Counted from the stretch's first letter, positions 13,402 through 24,944 are shown. The stretch: DNA of 44,939 nucleotides from Entrophospora sp. SA101 (GCA_958430865.1 CAUDNR010004537.1:2378-47316), one strand, 5' to 3'. Notes: generated by a model from the sequence alone, not told the origin. Numbers and translations: made by a program.

Positions 13402-14821
13402 TTCAACAACTAATTAATTAATTATTAATTAATCTATCTTTTATTCACATTGTTATTCGCCACTTCACTCCAATCAATCAATCATCATCATTATTAGCTA
13501 TCAGCGTTGGAAGAAGAAAACAGGATATTGTTTTCTAAAGCATCTCGTTCTAACGAACTTGCCTCACAATTAGCCGCTAATGAAGAACAAGTAAAAGTTT
13601 TACGTGAACACAAGACATTTCTACAAAAAGAATTAGAAACTGCTAGAAGAGAGTTGAAAAGGTTTCGCAAAGAATTAGACAGTCTATCAGGCCAATTAAA
13701 CGATATGGCTGAAGATATGTGGGAATCACGTAATAAAGTAAACACTTATGCAAAGAAATTAAGTGAGTATTGTTGGTAATGTGTTATTATAATTAGTGAA
13801 GGAAGATTGATTATAATAGCAATGATTATTATACATCAATCAAATATTTCCATGTATGCTAATAATAATAATAATAATAATAATTTAATAATAATAGTTG
13901 AGGTGGAACAACATCTTTCAGAAACTCAAGAAATGAATGTAAATCTTTCCATACAACTTGAAAAATCTGTAAGTTCACAAAAAATATCAAGCGCAACCAC
14001 AACACAAATCGTCAAAATGATCCAAGCTGATCTAGGAAGAGTAAGTGTATTATAAGTTATATATATTTGAGTTGTATTAATATGTGATTACATTTATATT
14101 TATAATATAAGTCATGTATATCAGATAGTTATTACATACATTGCTTATATATATCTCACTCTCAAACTTAAATCTTTCTCTTCCTCCAAATTTCATATTT
14201 AGGTTGTACTCGAGAATGAGAATTTAAGAGCTAGTATTCATGAATTAGAAAATAGACAGGTGAAGTGTGAAGGGAAATTAAGTGAAATGATGGTATCAGC
14301 GCAGGAATATGCTCATTTATTAGAAGAAGCACAAGATACAATACACTCTCTAAGCGAAACCCGTCTTGAATCAGAAATTGAAACTTTGGAAATATCTCCC
14401 GGTAAAAGTCGTGGTAACTCGGATCAAGTTGTCAATCAGGTGAGATATTTGTCTGGATGGAAATATATATTTAGACATATTATGTTTATTACATATGTTT
14501 CACAATTCTATATTGATTAATTAATAAATTATTAACTAAATTTCTCTATTCTTCCTTCTTCATAATTAATAGGAAACACCACCAATGAAGCCATTCTCTA
14601 AAGAATTAGAACAACATTATATTTCACAAATGGCTCCAATTCGTGCTACGCATTTCAATAATAATAGCTCAGTAGATATGAAAAAAGCTGCTGCTGGTCT
14701 AAAATATTTATTATCAGCTCGTGAGGTAGAAGGTGGTAAAGATGGTGGTGGTAAAGGTAAAAGTCCGGAGAGAAGACCTTTTGGTGGTGGTTACGTTTTA
14801 CATTCTTATAATGTTCGATAA
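12373..14821 (+). CDS. Coiled-coil protein with CC1-box-like motif, candidate dynein adaptor
   Basis: Eight exons (12373-12399, 12853-12922, 13009-13031, 13109-13294, 13498-13762, 13898-14040, 14203-14439, 14573-14821) join in frame to 399 aa. Residues about 45-300 are almost continuous heptad-type coiled coil rich in E, K, L and Q. Near its start, residues 70-85 read IAARLGLAISEKNEEL. This fits the AAxxG core and downstream N of the CC1 box that BICD, Spindly and HAP1/TRAK-type adaptors use to bind dynein light intermediate chain. The C-terminus is basic and Gly/Ser-rich (GGGKGKSPERRPFGGG near 375). If the motif is real, the protein would link cargo to dynein on hyphal microtubules. The coiled-coil call is firm; the adaptor role is inference from one short motif. 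Confidence 0.8.
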
Positions 14822-17038
14822 TCAACAATAATATATATATAATATAATATAATATAATATAATATAATACAATATTTATATTTATAAATTTAGATTTTTT
14901 ATATATATTTCTATGTGTATTTGTAATTATTATTTATAAATAATAGATATACGCACATAGAGATATATGCATATAAATTTAAATATATAAATATAAGTAT
15001 ATTAGAACATTTCTTCTATCAAAAAATTTTTAAAGTTTTTATTTCAAGTTTTTTTTTACAATTCGGGTGGGTTTAAAAAAAAAAAAAATTAGCTAATTTA
15101 ATTAAAAAAATTATTTATAATATATAATATAATAATATATAACGAACATTGATTATTATCATTATCATCATTCATCATTATTACATTCACATACACTTTT
15201 TTTTCAATTACAATTTACACCTTCCCTTTTAAAAAAAATTATTCTTTTAATCCTATTTTATTATAATTTAATTATTTTTAGTTCTATATCTTTTATTACA
15301 ATATTATTTTTATCCAATCAATTTTATTATATTATCATCACTCTTCAATATCATAATTATTATAATAATGATTCTTTCTTTCTCATACAATCACATATAT
15401 TTTTTTCATCATACTATCATTGTTATGTTATTATATTGGTATATTGGTATTAAAAAGGTTCATAATGACAATTTTTTCAAACATTAAACAACAATAAAAA
15501 GATCAAAGCGATCATGATAGTAAACTCTATAATTAAAGTTAATTTCATATATTTTGAATGAAAATTTTTTATTCGCTAAAATTAGATTTTAAGGTCACTT
15601 CTTCAACATTTTCCGCACCAAATAAATATACCTTGCTATTAAAAGCCGTTGAAAATTGCTTTACTCTTTTTTTAAAATCGAGTATGATGAATGTTATCCA
15701 AATATACTTTAAGAATATTTCTTTTCTCCGATCCTTCGTTTTGATTTATTCCCATTGGTTCACATAATTCTAAACATCTCCATTTAGAGAAATGATTTAT
15801 AATCTAAAAGAAATTGAGGTTTTCAATATTTTGAAATCGTCAGATTCTAAAAATACTAGCAAAGTCTTCTAAACAATTGATACAGTATGAACGAAACTTG
15901 TCCATCTATCAATACTAGAGCAGATCAACTATGTTCTTGATGACGAAATTATAGTAAAAGTAAGTCATTCATTCCGCTCTTTTATTAATTGAATAATAAT
16001 TCATCATTACAAAGTTTCAAGAAATTCGAAAATTTCTTCGGAAACTAAATAAAATTTCCATCGTAAATATATTAATAACTTTTGAAAAACTAAAAATATT
16101 GTTTAAAAAATAGATTTATTATTTGTATATTAAACTAAATTAATCTTAATTAAGATAACTTTATAATATTAAACCGAGTTCTATATCACTACCAGGATTA
16201 ACGGTATATTTATTTGTCATGCACTATGTATTTTGTGGCAATCAAATGTTTGTATTAAAAAATCAATAATTAAAATGCTCTTCCGATCATTCTTATTCTT
16301 TCAAACGACCGTATCTTCCAACACATTAGCGTTTTTAAATGTTCGCAAAAGAGAAACTCTTTTGGCCGCGTAACACTTGACTAAACTGACCAAACTATTC
16401 AGTATTAGTCATATAAAGTCCCTTTACGCTGCTCTGGGGTATGATAATTACGCAGTCAACCGTATTAGTATTAGTATCAGATGTTTGTGTAATTTCGGAA
16501 ATTCTTTCTGAACCAGGTATAATATTAATATTAATATTAATATAGTAATAGTAGTCGTGTGATATGTCACGCAAATCAATCGACACAATTTTATTCGAAT
16601 AACAGATTTCTAGAATATATATTATAGGCAGGAAATTTTTTGGAGCAGGTTGTTAATAAAACCGAAAATAATTGGGGTTTGAACTTTTTCCGCCTTATAT
16701 GAAAATTGTCAAGGGTATGTCACTTTGAGAAAAGACAACAATTACGTTATATAAATCGGCTGAAAACGCCAAGAATTAAACTATTTCCAATAAGGGCATG
16801 CATTCTTTCTTGATTGAGAATGACTTTGGATTAAGTGAAGTAAATGTATGTTAAGTGTTTCATATTTATATGTAACCAACAATTAGTTAGTTACGCTACA
16901 TAACAATATGTAATCACATTAATTAAAAAGGATTTCAAAGGCAGTGTGATAGCTGCTTTAAAGATTGTGAATATTTTTACACATTATTTATTTATATACC
17001 TTATTATCATTGTTAGATTGGTAACTAAATTTTTTTTA
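14822..17038. other. Gene-poor AT-rich interval
   Basis: Starts with the 3' region of the coiled-coil gene, including an AATAT pentamer run near 14838-14868. It continues through low-complexity DNA, including an ATATTA repeat near 16517-16543. A 69-residue ATG frame at 15558-15767 has no motif and is not called. I see no RNA gene. Confidence 0.4.
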
Positions 17039-17665
17039 TATGATGCGGGAATTCTGTAATCACACAGCTCTAGAAAATTTGGCGCCAAATTTGAATCTTA
17101 TGTAAGCAAATTTTTTGGTAAATTTTTTTTAATTATACCGAAAAAATATAATAAACCCAATAATGATTTAAAATAGTAATGGTTTACAACTGAATTAAAT
17201 TACGCCTACGTGAGCTTGTCATAATAATGAGCAAGTTTTCAATCCTATTAAGCCTTTCTCCATAAACCTACATGCATTTTGCAAATTTATTGAGACCAAT
17301 TATTCAAAGCGTTTGGGATAGTACCTTCACGAGCAAGCAGTAAGGTGAACTAGCTGTTTTAGGAAGTATATTTTGTCAGTTCAAAAATATTAATAAATTT
17401 TTGTTATACGTAGTGCCAGTAAAAATTAAAGATCTGCACTAATGATTCATAATTTTAGCCGAAAATTAGGCGTCAAATTTGGGTAAATTGCATAAACTTT
17501 AAATGACCAGTAAAATTTTTGGAAAAAGGGCTCTATTAGTTTGTTGCTTTTGCCTTTGAACTTTCATTAAATAGAAGGATCTTTAAATTTGAACCATTAG
17601 TTCGTGATTTCTATACTTTTTAGAAAGGTGATAAAAAGTTGTGATCATAGAGCTCCCGCACCATA
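17039..17665. mobile_element. Non-autonomous element with TATATG..GCGGG terminal inverted repeats
   Basis: The left end TATATGATGCGGGAATTC (from 17037) and the reverse complement of the right end, TATATGGTGCGGGAGCTC, match with few changes; similarity runs about 27 bp, ending ATCAC on both sides. There is no reading frame inside. A perfect 18-bp palindrome AAATTTGGCGCCAAATTT sits at 17075-17092. The superfamily is not clear; the termini and size fit a MITE-like derivative. Confidence 0.55.
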
Positions 17666-18287
17666 TATATATTTTTTAGGATAGTTATCTTTGCGCCTAT
17701 TAATTGTATTAAACCTAATTCCTTGAGAATACATCAAATGTTCTATTAAACTTGGAGATTTAATTAATGCTTTTCCAATCCCTCAAGTTCATTGTGTTCT
17801 AACGATTGAATTTCATTTCTGGTTCATTTTCTATTGGAAGATATTCTTTACGAGTAAGCTTATTAATGACAGATTCATTAATCCCAATCGTTTTATGTAT
17901 TTAAACAATGCAGGCACTTATACTTATGATGCTATCAAGCAAATGTTATGATAAATGTGGCCAACAACAGATAAAGGATATCACGTTTTTTGAAGCTATG
18001 TAATTCCACATTCAATTTACTAAAATACTTGTTTTAGAGATCAGATAAATAACACACAGACAGTTCCTTGTGAAAGAACGGAAAACTTGCGAATTTTTTG
18101 TTGACGAATCAATAATCATCATCAAACATTGCGTCATTTTAAAATTATGAACTCGACATATAAATATAACAAGATGATTTATAATTATAAGTGGTTTATC
18201 ATGAATTAATTTGTTTTTGAAAATGCATATTAAATTTCTTTATTAATTAATAAATGTAAAATCCATGTAAAGAAAAAATACACACTA
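17666..18287. other. Intergenic, no feature seen
   Basis: About 620 bp of AT-rich sequence between two transposon relics. No reading frame, tandem repeat or RNA gene is apparent. Confidence 0.4.
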
Positions 18288-18804
18288 TAGTCGGAACTCG
18301 TTAAACCGATGTACTTGTTTTGGACTCAAAGCATCGCTTTATTAAGCAGTCTTCGATAAAAATGAATTTTTTTAAAAAAATTCGGTTTAAAAAGTTACAC
18401 ATATATTCGTCTATATCACGTTGACAATTCTATATAATAAAACGCTTGCTTCTAACAATTTTAAAATAAGTATCAAGGCCTTTATTCGTTGGATTAGATT
18501 TCGATTGTTCTAGAACACATATTTCTCTTTTCCTTTTAATGTCAGTGTATTTTTCATTTCAACAGGAAACAATACGTAAATCATTTATAAAGTTATACAA
18601 AAAAAAGCGAAGTTTCTTTCGATAAACCGATATTGTTCGTCCTATCAAGTTATAATTTATTATATATATGTGGAACCATATGCAATAATCGTCTTAAACA
18701 TTAAAGTGAATATTCGTCTTATTGAGTTGATTTTTATTATAAATGAATAGGTAAACTAGAAAAACTCCGTTATAACAAAAATTCATTTTATCGAGTCCCG
18801 ACTG
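18288..18804. mobile_element. TA-flanked MITE with pogo-like ends
   Basis: 517 bp, flanked by TA on both sides (18286-18287 and 18805-18806). The left end reads TAGTCGGAACTCGTTAAA and the reverse complement of the right end reads CAGTCGGGACTCGATAAA. TA target duplication and CAGTC ends are typical of Tc1/mariner-pogo derived elements. There is no coding sequence. Subterminal AT-rich copies of a CGATAAA / CGTTATAA motif may be transposase sites. Confidence 0.65.
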
Positions 18805-19067
18805 TATCTCACTTTTTAATCTCCTTTTTATTGGAATTTGAAATTCTGATTTATTCTATTATCCATAATTTTTTATGAATAACTTCTGAGTCAACTCTTT
18901 TTTAAATAAAATTTAGCCTTTTGTATATATGGAAGGGCTACATAAAAGTCAAAATCTCTACATAGTCTTTCTTCCAAATCGTTACTTCTTCTTCACACTT
19001 TTTATTATACCTTCCACATATATATACACTTTGTCTTCTAAACAATCCTGCTTGGATCTACATCAAT

Positions 19068-19661
19068 AATATTGACACAGATAATATAACCTAGGTTTAA
19101 TATTTACTTGTGACGCTTGCATCAGGTTGTATAAAGGCAGAGGCGCAGATTCTTCTTGATCCAATGGTGGTTGTGATTCTTACAAGAAACGCTTTCTTAT
19201 AAAAGAAGGAAATAATAAAGTGCCTTATAAAAGGAGGAAATAATTAACGTCTTCCGACAAAGAAAAGAAAAAGTTGCATCTTGCCGTTATTACTATTACC
19301 ATTACTATTACCATTACTATTACCATTACTATTACCATTACTATTACTATTAATTTAATTATGATTTTAATTTTTTTTCTTTGGTTTTTCTTTTCTTTTA
19401 TGTTTCAAATAATATAGTGTGTAATGACAATTTACATTAACCCAAAGTGAAAATGATGTGAAAACGAATTGATTTTTTTTTTGTATTGGTTATTTTTTCA
19501 ACCATCAAGGAGATTTCACAATTCGATTTGTATATATCCTTATAAAAATAGTTTATTCGGAAATTATAAACCTTTAGACTTTGGAAAATTATATATGTAT
19601 GGAAAATGTTATTATTGTTATAAATCTGAATTTTGTTGTTACAAATCTTGCTATTGCTATT
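19068..19661 (+). repeat. Dispersed repeat, copy A
   Basis: Clearly related to 25426-25860 (and its mirror 38425-38859). Both begin AATATTGACACAGATAA and share a block around TCTTATAAAAGAAGGAAATAA. Both end near TTATTGTTATAAATCTGAAT followed by AATCTTGCTA. Copy A is longer because of a 12-bp tandem array in the middle. No terminal inverted repeats are evident; it may be part of a larger unrecognised transposon or a gene-derived repeat. Confidence 0.65.
19288..19352 (+). repeat. 12-bp tandem repeat (ATTACTATTACC)n
   Basis: About five copies of the 12-mer ATTACTATTACC, the last degrading to ATTACTATTACT. It lies inside dispersed repeat copy A and is absent from copy B, where the matching place holds a short TTATTATTA tract. 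Confidence 0.85.
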
Positions 19662-19846
19662 GATTGATCACACGATTGACACCATGCTATGCTGGCATTA
19701 TATCTATTACAAGTTGGACATTCTTCATATGTTTCTCTTTTTCTCTTTGAAACCTTTTTTTTTAGCCATAAATGTATATCACATGTAAAGTTGGTGTCTG
19801 TAACTGTTTTCACATTTTCTGCAACTGCAGATTTTAAAGTTTGCAA
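19655..19846 (-). pseudogene. Fragment with Cys-x2-Cys pairs, possible relic of a lineage-specific family
   Basis: The minus-strand frame contains YEECPTCNRYNASIAWCQSC, two CxxC pairs 12 residues apart, so it could bind zinc. A similar C..CNQ....WCQ.C segment stands at the N-terminus of an expanded kinase-like family in arbuscular mycorrhizal fungi, as far as I recall. No ATG is present at a sensible position and the frame runs into repeat copy A, so this looks truncated. Confidence 0.35.
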
Positions 19847-19936
19847 TTTTTCCTAAAACCTCTGCAACCCTTGAAACTGCCTGCCACCTTCAACTTCTGT
19901 AACCATATGGGGCATGGACAATAGAAAGGGGGTAAA

Positions 19937-20340
19937 TAGTGATGGGCGTAAAAATTATCTTAAGTACTCAATAACTCTATTGGTGACTTATTAAGTGTTA
20001 AAAACACAAACATGCAGATCTCTTATTGGTATAGCTAAAATTATTTGAAACTGTTTAATCAAATATTAATTTGACAAACAAGTTAATTAATTTAGTACTG
20101 TGCATAAAATTCAGTGTATGGAGTGTGCATGCTAACCAAATTTGATAATTATTTTTCCAAATCTGCTGATTTGGTTAGCACAGTACATTCCACATGCTGA
20201 ATTCTATACACTGGGATTGATTGACAAAATGGATATTTTGGATTAATAACTCTCACTAAGAGTGCAACAGTTAATAAGTGGTTATTAACTATTAAATAAC
20301 TTGGAGTTATTAAGTGTAGGGTTAAAAACTCCCATCACTA
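19937..20340. mobile_element. hAT-like MITE
   Basis: 404 bp with terminal inverted repeats: left TAGTGATGGGCGTAAAAA, right end TTTTTAACCC-like followed by CCCATCACTA. It is flanked by an imperfect 8-bp duplication, GGGGTAAA on the left and GGGGAAAT on the right. An 8-bp target duplication and TAGTGATGGG-type ends fit the hAT superfamily. Inside is a weaker inverted repeat around GCTAACCAAAT / ATTTGGTTAGC (20130-20180). No coding capacity. Confidence 0.7.
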
Positions 20341-20480
20341 GGGGAAATGTCAAAAATCACGATTTTGAGTTGATGCCACATATATATGTAACTCGTTGCA
20401 AGGAACAATACCCACATTACTTAATAAGATTTTAGATATCTGCAATACATATAAGAACCTAAAAATCGGTAAATGTAATA

Positions 20481-21669
20481 CAGTCAGGGATATTTCCATA
20501 GATGGAAATACTAAATACCGTAATGATCGATTGTATGAAGAATTCTAGAAGAAATTCTATTGGCTAAATTTAACCAGGGATAATAACTTGTAATGATCGA
20601 CGTCATGAAAAGAAATTCTAATTGGCTAAATTCTGTGCAGGTCTTTTCGTTGAATAAAAAATAATAATCTTTAGAGGAAAAGAAAAACAAGAAAAACATG
20701 GCGGGAGCTTTATTAATTGGTCATATAATTTCCAAAATTGTATAATATGTGCATTTTTAACTTTTCTACAAGCTTACCCAAGATCAAGCAATGTCAGAGG
20801 TGCTATTTAACTAATATATAACATATTATTATATTAATAATGATTTTTATTTGTTATTAAATAATTTATTAAGCTGCCATTCATCAGAACAAAATACTTC
20901 ATTTAATCTTTAAAAATAGAATTTAAAATAAATTTCCTTGCCAATTCTGTTAAATAATAAATAAAGGATACATACAAAATCCATATAGTAAAAAAATAAA
21001 TAATGACTATAATAGTTCTAGAATCAATAGCCACCGTTGTAAATAATTTATTTGGAGTTTTATGATTACATTCCATACCAAACTACTACTTTAGTGCTCC
21101 ATGCTGCAATCCAACAAAGTTGTTGCAAGGCAGTTACAACTAGGTGTTGCAATCATTTTTATATGATGTAAAGGTGGTTACAACCATCATCAAAGTTGCA
21201 GTTGGTATCTTTAAAAAAATAATAATAAAGCCTAGATAAAAATATATTGTTATTAACAAATTAATTTACATGAATAAATATAGTAATGGTGATTCTGAAT
21301 ATACTTAATAATAAGATTTGCACCAACATGGCATCAGCTGGCTTTCTGGATATTTGTTTGCAATATCTTCATACAAACAATACAAAAATAATGGTCTAAA
21401 AACCAATAAAAATTAAATTTCTAGTCATAAATTTCTAATTTTTAGTAAAAACGTACTTTGAACAAATCAACAGATTATTACAGATTATTTACAGATTATG
21501 AAAGAGCAAGTTTAATAGTATTTCTTTCAATTATTATAAACTGATTTATTTTTAGAAAAAGTAACATAGATATAACAAGAAGTATCTTGTGAATTCGTTT
21601 GTAACATATAATGAATTGATCAGTAGACTATTCTGGAATCGAATCCCAATATGGAAATATCCCTGACTG
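20481..21669. mobile_element. Non-autonomous DNA transposon with CAGTCAGG ends (copy 2)
   Basis: 1,189 bp, flanked by TA (20479-20480, 21670-21671). The terminal inverted repeat CAGTCAGGGATATTTCCAT is perfect at both ends. An internal segment at 21445-21520 resembles part of the element at 8964-9700. No intact gene. Its left end also resembles the single element end at 24300-24404, sharing TAATGATC, GGCTAAATT and CAGATCTTTTC-like blocks in the same order. Confidence 0.75.
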
Positions 21670-21702
21670 TAATACGAATTTAATAAAGTTGTACAAAATA
21701 TA

Positions 21703-21810
21703 CAGTCAACCCTTGTTTCAACGAATCAACGAATTTTATATATAAATCGTGTTACAACGAATTTTTGGTAGGGATCTTGGAATATAAGAACTAATCGCGT
21801 TTCAACGAAT
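21703..21810 (+). promoter_or_regulatory. Left transposon terminus with repeated CENP-B-box-like motifs
   Basis: The terminal CAGTCAACC is followed by several copies of a GTTTCAACGAAT-type motif (21715, 21750 as GTTACAACGAAT, 21799). The best one, 21795-21809, reads TTCGTTGAAACGCGA on the reverse strand. This is the mammalian CENP-B box consensus TTCGTTGGAAACGGGA minus one base and with one change. Pogo/Tigger ends and the CENP-B box are known to be related, so these are probably transposase binding sites. Confidence 0.55.
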
Positions 21811-22150
21811 TCACGTGGCAATAGATCAACATGTAAATAAAATTAAATCATACAATAAAAAATTAAATCATGCAATATTTAAATTATAAAAAATTAAACA
21901 TGCGATTTTTTAAAAAACATGTATTCTAATAAATCATGTAATTATTTTCATGATTTTAACTTAAAGATGTAATAAAATGTACGTTTACTTTTGCAATTTT
22001 ATGTATATAGGAACTTATGATTTATCTTTATTTAAGATGTTATAATAAAACTATAAAACTTATGATTATTTAAAAAAAACATGTACAATTATGATACTGA
22101 AAGGTGTGAAAGTTTAATTTTAAGTTCTTAACAATTATCATCCAAAAAAT

Positions 22151-23894
22151 GAGTTTATATTACTGCTGACCAAAAAAGAGAAATTTGTTGATCGAAAAAA
22201 AAATAAACCTGAACCAAAAAATATAGATTTAGCAAAACAATTCAATATTAGTGCAGGTCAGGTTAGTGATATATTGAGAGAACCTGAAAGATGGATTAAT
22301 ATAGATCCAAATCCATATCAAGCAAAACTAAAACGATCACATACTTCACCATTTGCTGACGTTGAAGAAACATTGGCTTTATGTATTGAAAAGGCTCTTG
22401 AATGTAATTTAACAATCACAGATTTGATTATTCAAAAAAAGGCTACAAATTTTGCTGAACTATTAAACAAAGAATTTAAAGGATCTTCTGGTTGGCTATA
22501 CAATTTTAAACAAAGATATTCAATCCACAAATATGTTAAACATGGTGAATCACAAGTGCTCCAATTGAAGAGCTTCCAGAAATGATAAGTACTTTGCAAA
22601 ATCTTCTTAAAGAATATCAATTAGAAGATATTTTTATTTGTGATGAAACTGGTCTTTTCTGGAAAATGAAACCATCTTGTGGATTATCTACAGGCCCTAT
22701 GTCAGGCACAAAACAAAGTAAAGATAGAGTAACTGTATTGTTAACATGCAATGCTACTGGAACAGATAAATTAATTCCTTTATTTATTCACAAATATCAA
22801 AACCCAAGAGCATTAAAAGGAATTAACAAAAATTCTTTACCAGTTGATTATTACTGGAACAGCAAAGCATGGATGCAAATGTCAATCTGGAATGATTATT
22901 TAAAAAGATTAAATAAAAAAATGAGTATTGCAAATAGAAAAATATTATTACTTGTTGACAATGCACCTACACACAATTTAATGGAAATTTACAATTAACA
23001 AATATAAAAATTCATCACCTACTACCTAATGTAACTGCGCACCTGCAACCATGCAATGCAGGAATAATTCATGGTTCCAAGTTTTGTTAATTCAAGTGTT
23101 TAAGCCTATAAATATTTTATTTTATATTAATAATAAATATTTATGCATTACAGGCACATTACTGGAAACTATTACTTGAAAAGAAAAGAAAGGATTATGA
23201 TTTACAGCTTTCTAATTCTATTTTTACCTCAAGCTAAGTCTTCGTGAGCCAAATCCCTTAATTCATTATCACTGTAATGGTCTTTTAAATACAAAAAAAC
23301 CTTACCAATAAATTCTTGTTGCTTCGTAGTTAGATAATAAGAACAGGGAAATTCACTTTTTTCCTCATGCAATTTCAAGAAATTTCTGTAAATCTTGATG
23401 ATGGTGTTGATATAAAAAAGGCAATAAAATATGTTGCAAGAGCTTGGGGTAATGTAACGCCAACCACCATTATCAATTGTTGGAAAAAGACAGGGATTCT
23501 TCCTCTGGAAAATGAGCCATCTAATAATGAAATTGAAAATTCAACTCAAATAATTGAAGAGTTATCAAATCAAGAAAGAGTTGTTATTGAAAATTTAATC
23601 AATGAATTATCATTTACCTCTCCATTAGAAGCAGAAGAATATATTACAATTGGTAATGAAGGAATAAGTAATAATAGTGAAGTGATAACTGATGAAGAAA
23701 TTATTGCTTTTTTCAAGCCAATTGAAGAGGAAGTTGTCATTAAAAGTAATATGGCGCCTAATGTTTCAATAAAAGATGCTGTAAATGCCCTTGAGACTGT
23801 TTACAATTTTCTAGAACAAGGTGATATAGAAATAGACTATATTGAATCTAAATCTTTTAAATCATTAAAAAGAAAAATAACATTATATTACTGA
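22151..23894 (+). pseudogene. Pogo/Tigger-type transposase, frameshifted (left-arm copy)
   Basis: A Tc1/mariner-pogo DDE transposase in pieces. 22151-22552 encodes an N-terminal HTH (LTKKEKFVDRKK..DLAKQFNISAGQVSDIL) and a CENP-B/Tc5-type second HTH ending FKGSSGWLYNFKQRYSI. A frameshift near 22555 leads into the DDE_1 core: FICDETGLFW (first Asp, about 22640) and LLVDNAPTH (second Asp). A second shift near 22985 is needed to continue into HHLLPNVTAHLQPCNAGII. There the expected third catalytic Asp of QPxDxGI is Asn (codon 23055-23057). After a stop at 23088, similarity resumes at 23154-23236 (AHYWKLLLEKK). It is interrupted by about 130 bp, then ends with VDIKKAIKYVARAWGNVTPT..CWKKTGILP from 23367. 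It cannot make an active enzyme. Confidence 0.88.
23229..23381 (-). other. Antisense open frame inside the transposase interruption
   Basis: The roughly 130 bp that break the transposase between 23236 and 23366 are open on the opposite strand. They encode a natural-looking peptide, TTKQQEFIGKVFLYLKDHY then SDNELRDLAHEDLA and a stop. It looks like the C-terminal end of some gene inserted here, but I do not recognise it. No start codon or splice signals can be assigned. Confidence 0.3.
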
Positions 23895-24299
23895 ATCATG
23901 ATGAGCTAAGATTTTTATTGAAGAAAGATATTTATATATATAGTAAATTTATTATAATTTGAACTATGCATCTGGAAAATATAAAAAAAAATTGCACATG
24001 TCAATCATAAGTTTAATAATAAAAAAGTGTAAAACTTATGTCAGTGCCATAAGATTTACATGATATTATGTTGGTGTCATAAGATTGATTTATGCTAAAT
24101 TAATTTCCTGATGATTAGTATATCAGGACAACATGCTGTATATTAATTCAAAAAATGGCATCCTTGATATTGCTTAATTCTAAGTGTGCATGCATAATAG
24201 CTATAAATGTATATATGTATGTAATTTAAAACTCAACAAGTTTGCATTATTTTAATTTATATATGAAAAGATCTGCATAAAATTTAGCCAATCATTTTT
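23895..24299. other. Arm interval downstream of the transposase
   Basis: AT-rich sequence without a reading frame. It contains a short local repeat (TTATGTCAGTGCCATAAGA / TTATGTTGGTGTCATAAGA around 24036-24086). The mirror is 39986-40390. No matching pogo-type terminus that would close the transposase element is visible here. Confidence 0.4.
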
Positions 24300-24404
24300 T
24301 GTTTTGATTCTTTTTTAGAATATTTTAGAATTACACAATGAATCTAGAATGTTGATCATTACAGTATTTGGAAATTCCAAATTTGGAAAAAATCCTGACT
24401 GTAT
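24300..24404. mobile_element. Single end of a CAGTCAGG-type element (left arm)
   Basis: Read on the minus strand, this begins CAGTCAGGATTTTTTCCAAA and continues with TAATGATCAA, ATTGGCTAAATT and CAGATCTTTTC-like blocks. These match the start of the element at 20481 in order. TA follows at 24405. No partner end lies in the adjacent arm, so this is either a solo or truncated terminus or, less likely, the diverged second end of the transposase element. Confidence 0.5.
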
Positions 24405-24944
24405 AATGATCAATATTATTCTGTATATATATACAGATCCTTTTGTTGATATCAGAACATTTTTATGGTAAAAATGAGAGGCTCTCATTAACTCATAAAA
24501 AATACTGCAGTTATATTCAAAGAAGATGAGGATATGGATGGGGAATATCAAGGGAGTTAGAATGCTGCTCAAAGAGATAAATATTGGTACAATTATATTT
24601 AATCAAGTGAAAAAACCATAGTAGGAAACTATTATCATTTTTCATTGTGATTATTCTTCTTTAATCTAAAAAAATTGGATTAGTCAGAACTTATGAAAAA
24701 AGAGCACCTACATGTCTAAGCTTTAGATAATTAACAACCTTGGTATACCACCCTCTATAAGATGTAATTGGATGTGTCAAAGGTGCATTCCAAGGAGTTA
24801 AGAGTAAGTTACACTTGGGGATTTTCACCAAAAATTCCTGGCAAAAACTCCACAATATTTTATTGTTGCTATTACATATCATCTCTTTATAAAGAAAAAA
24901 ATAAAGGTAAAAATAATGTGTAATCTTGCTATTTTTATTTAAGA
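24405..24944. other. Arm interval, no gene called
   Basis: Two small minus-strand frames (24315-24572, 24691-24957) start at non-ATG or poor contexts and show no motif. The mirror interval is 39341-39880. Nothing else seen. Confidence 0.35.

Noticed and set aside
15558..15767. 69-aa ATG frame, and an antisense VYLFGAENVEEV-like peptide in the same place
   Set aside because: Neither strand gives an intact, motif-bearing frame; an antisense extension I tried breaks at a stop codon.
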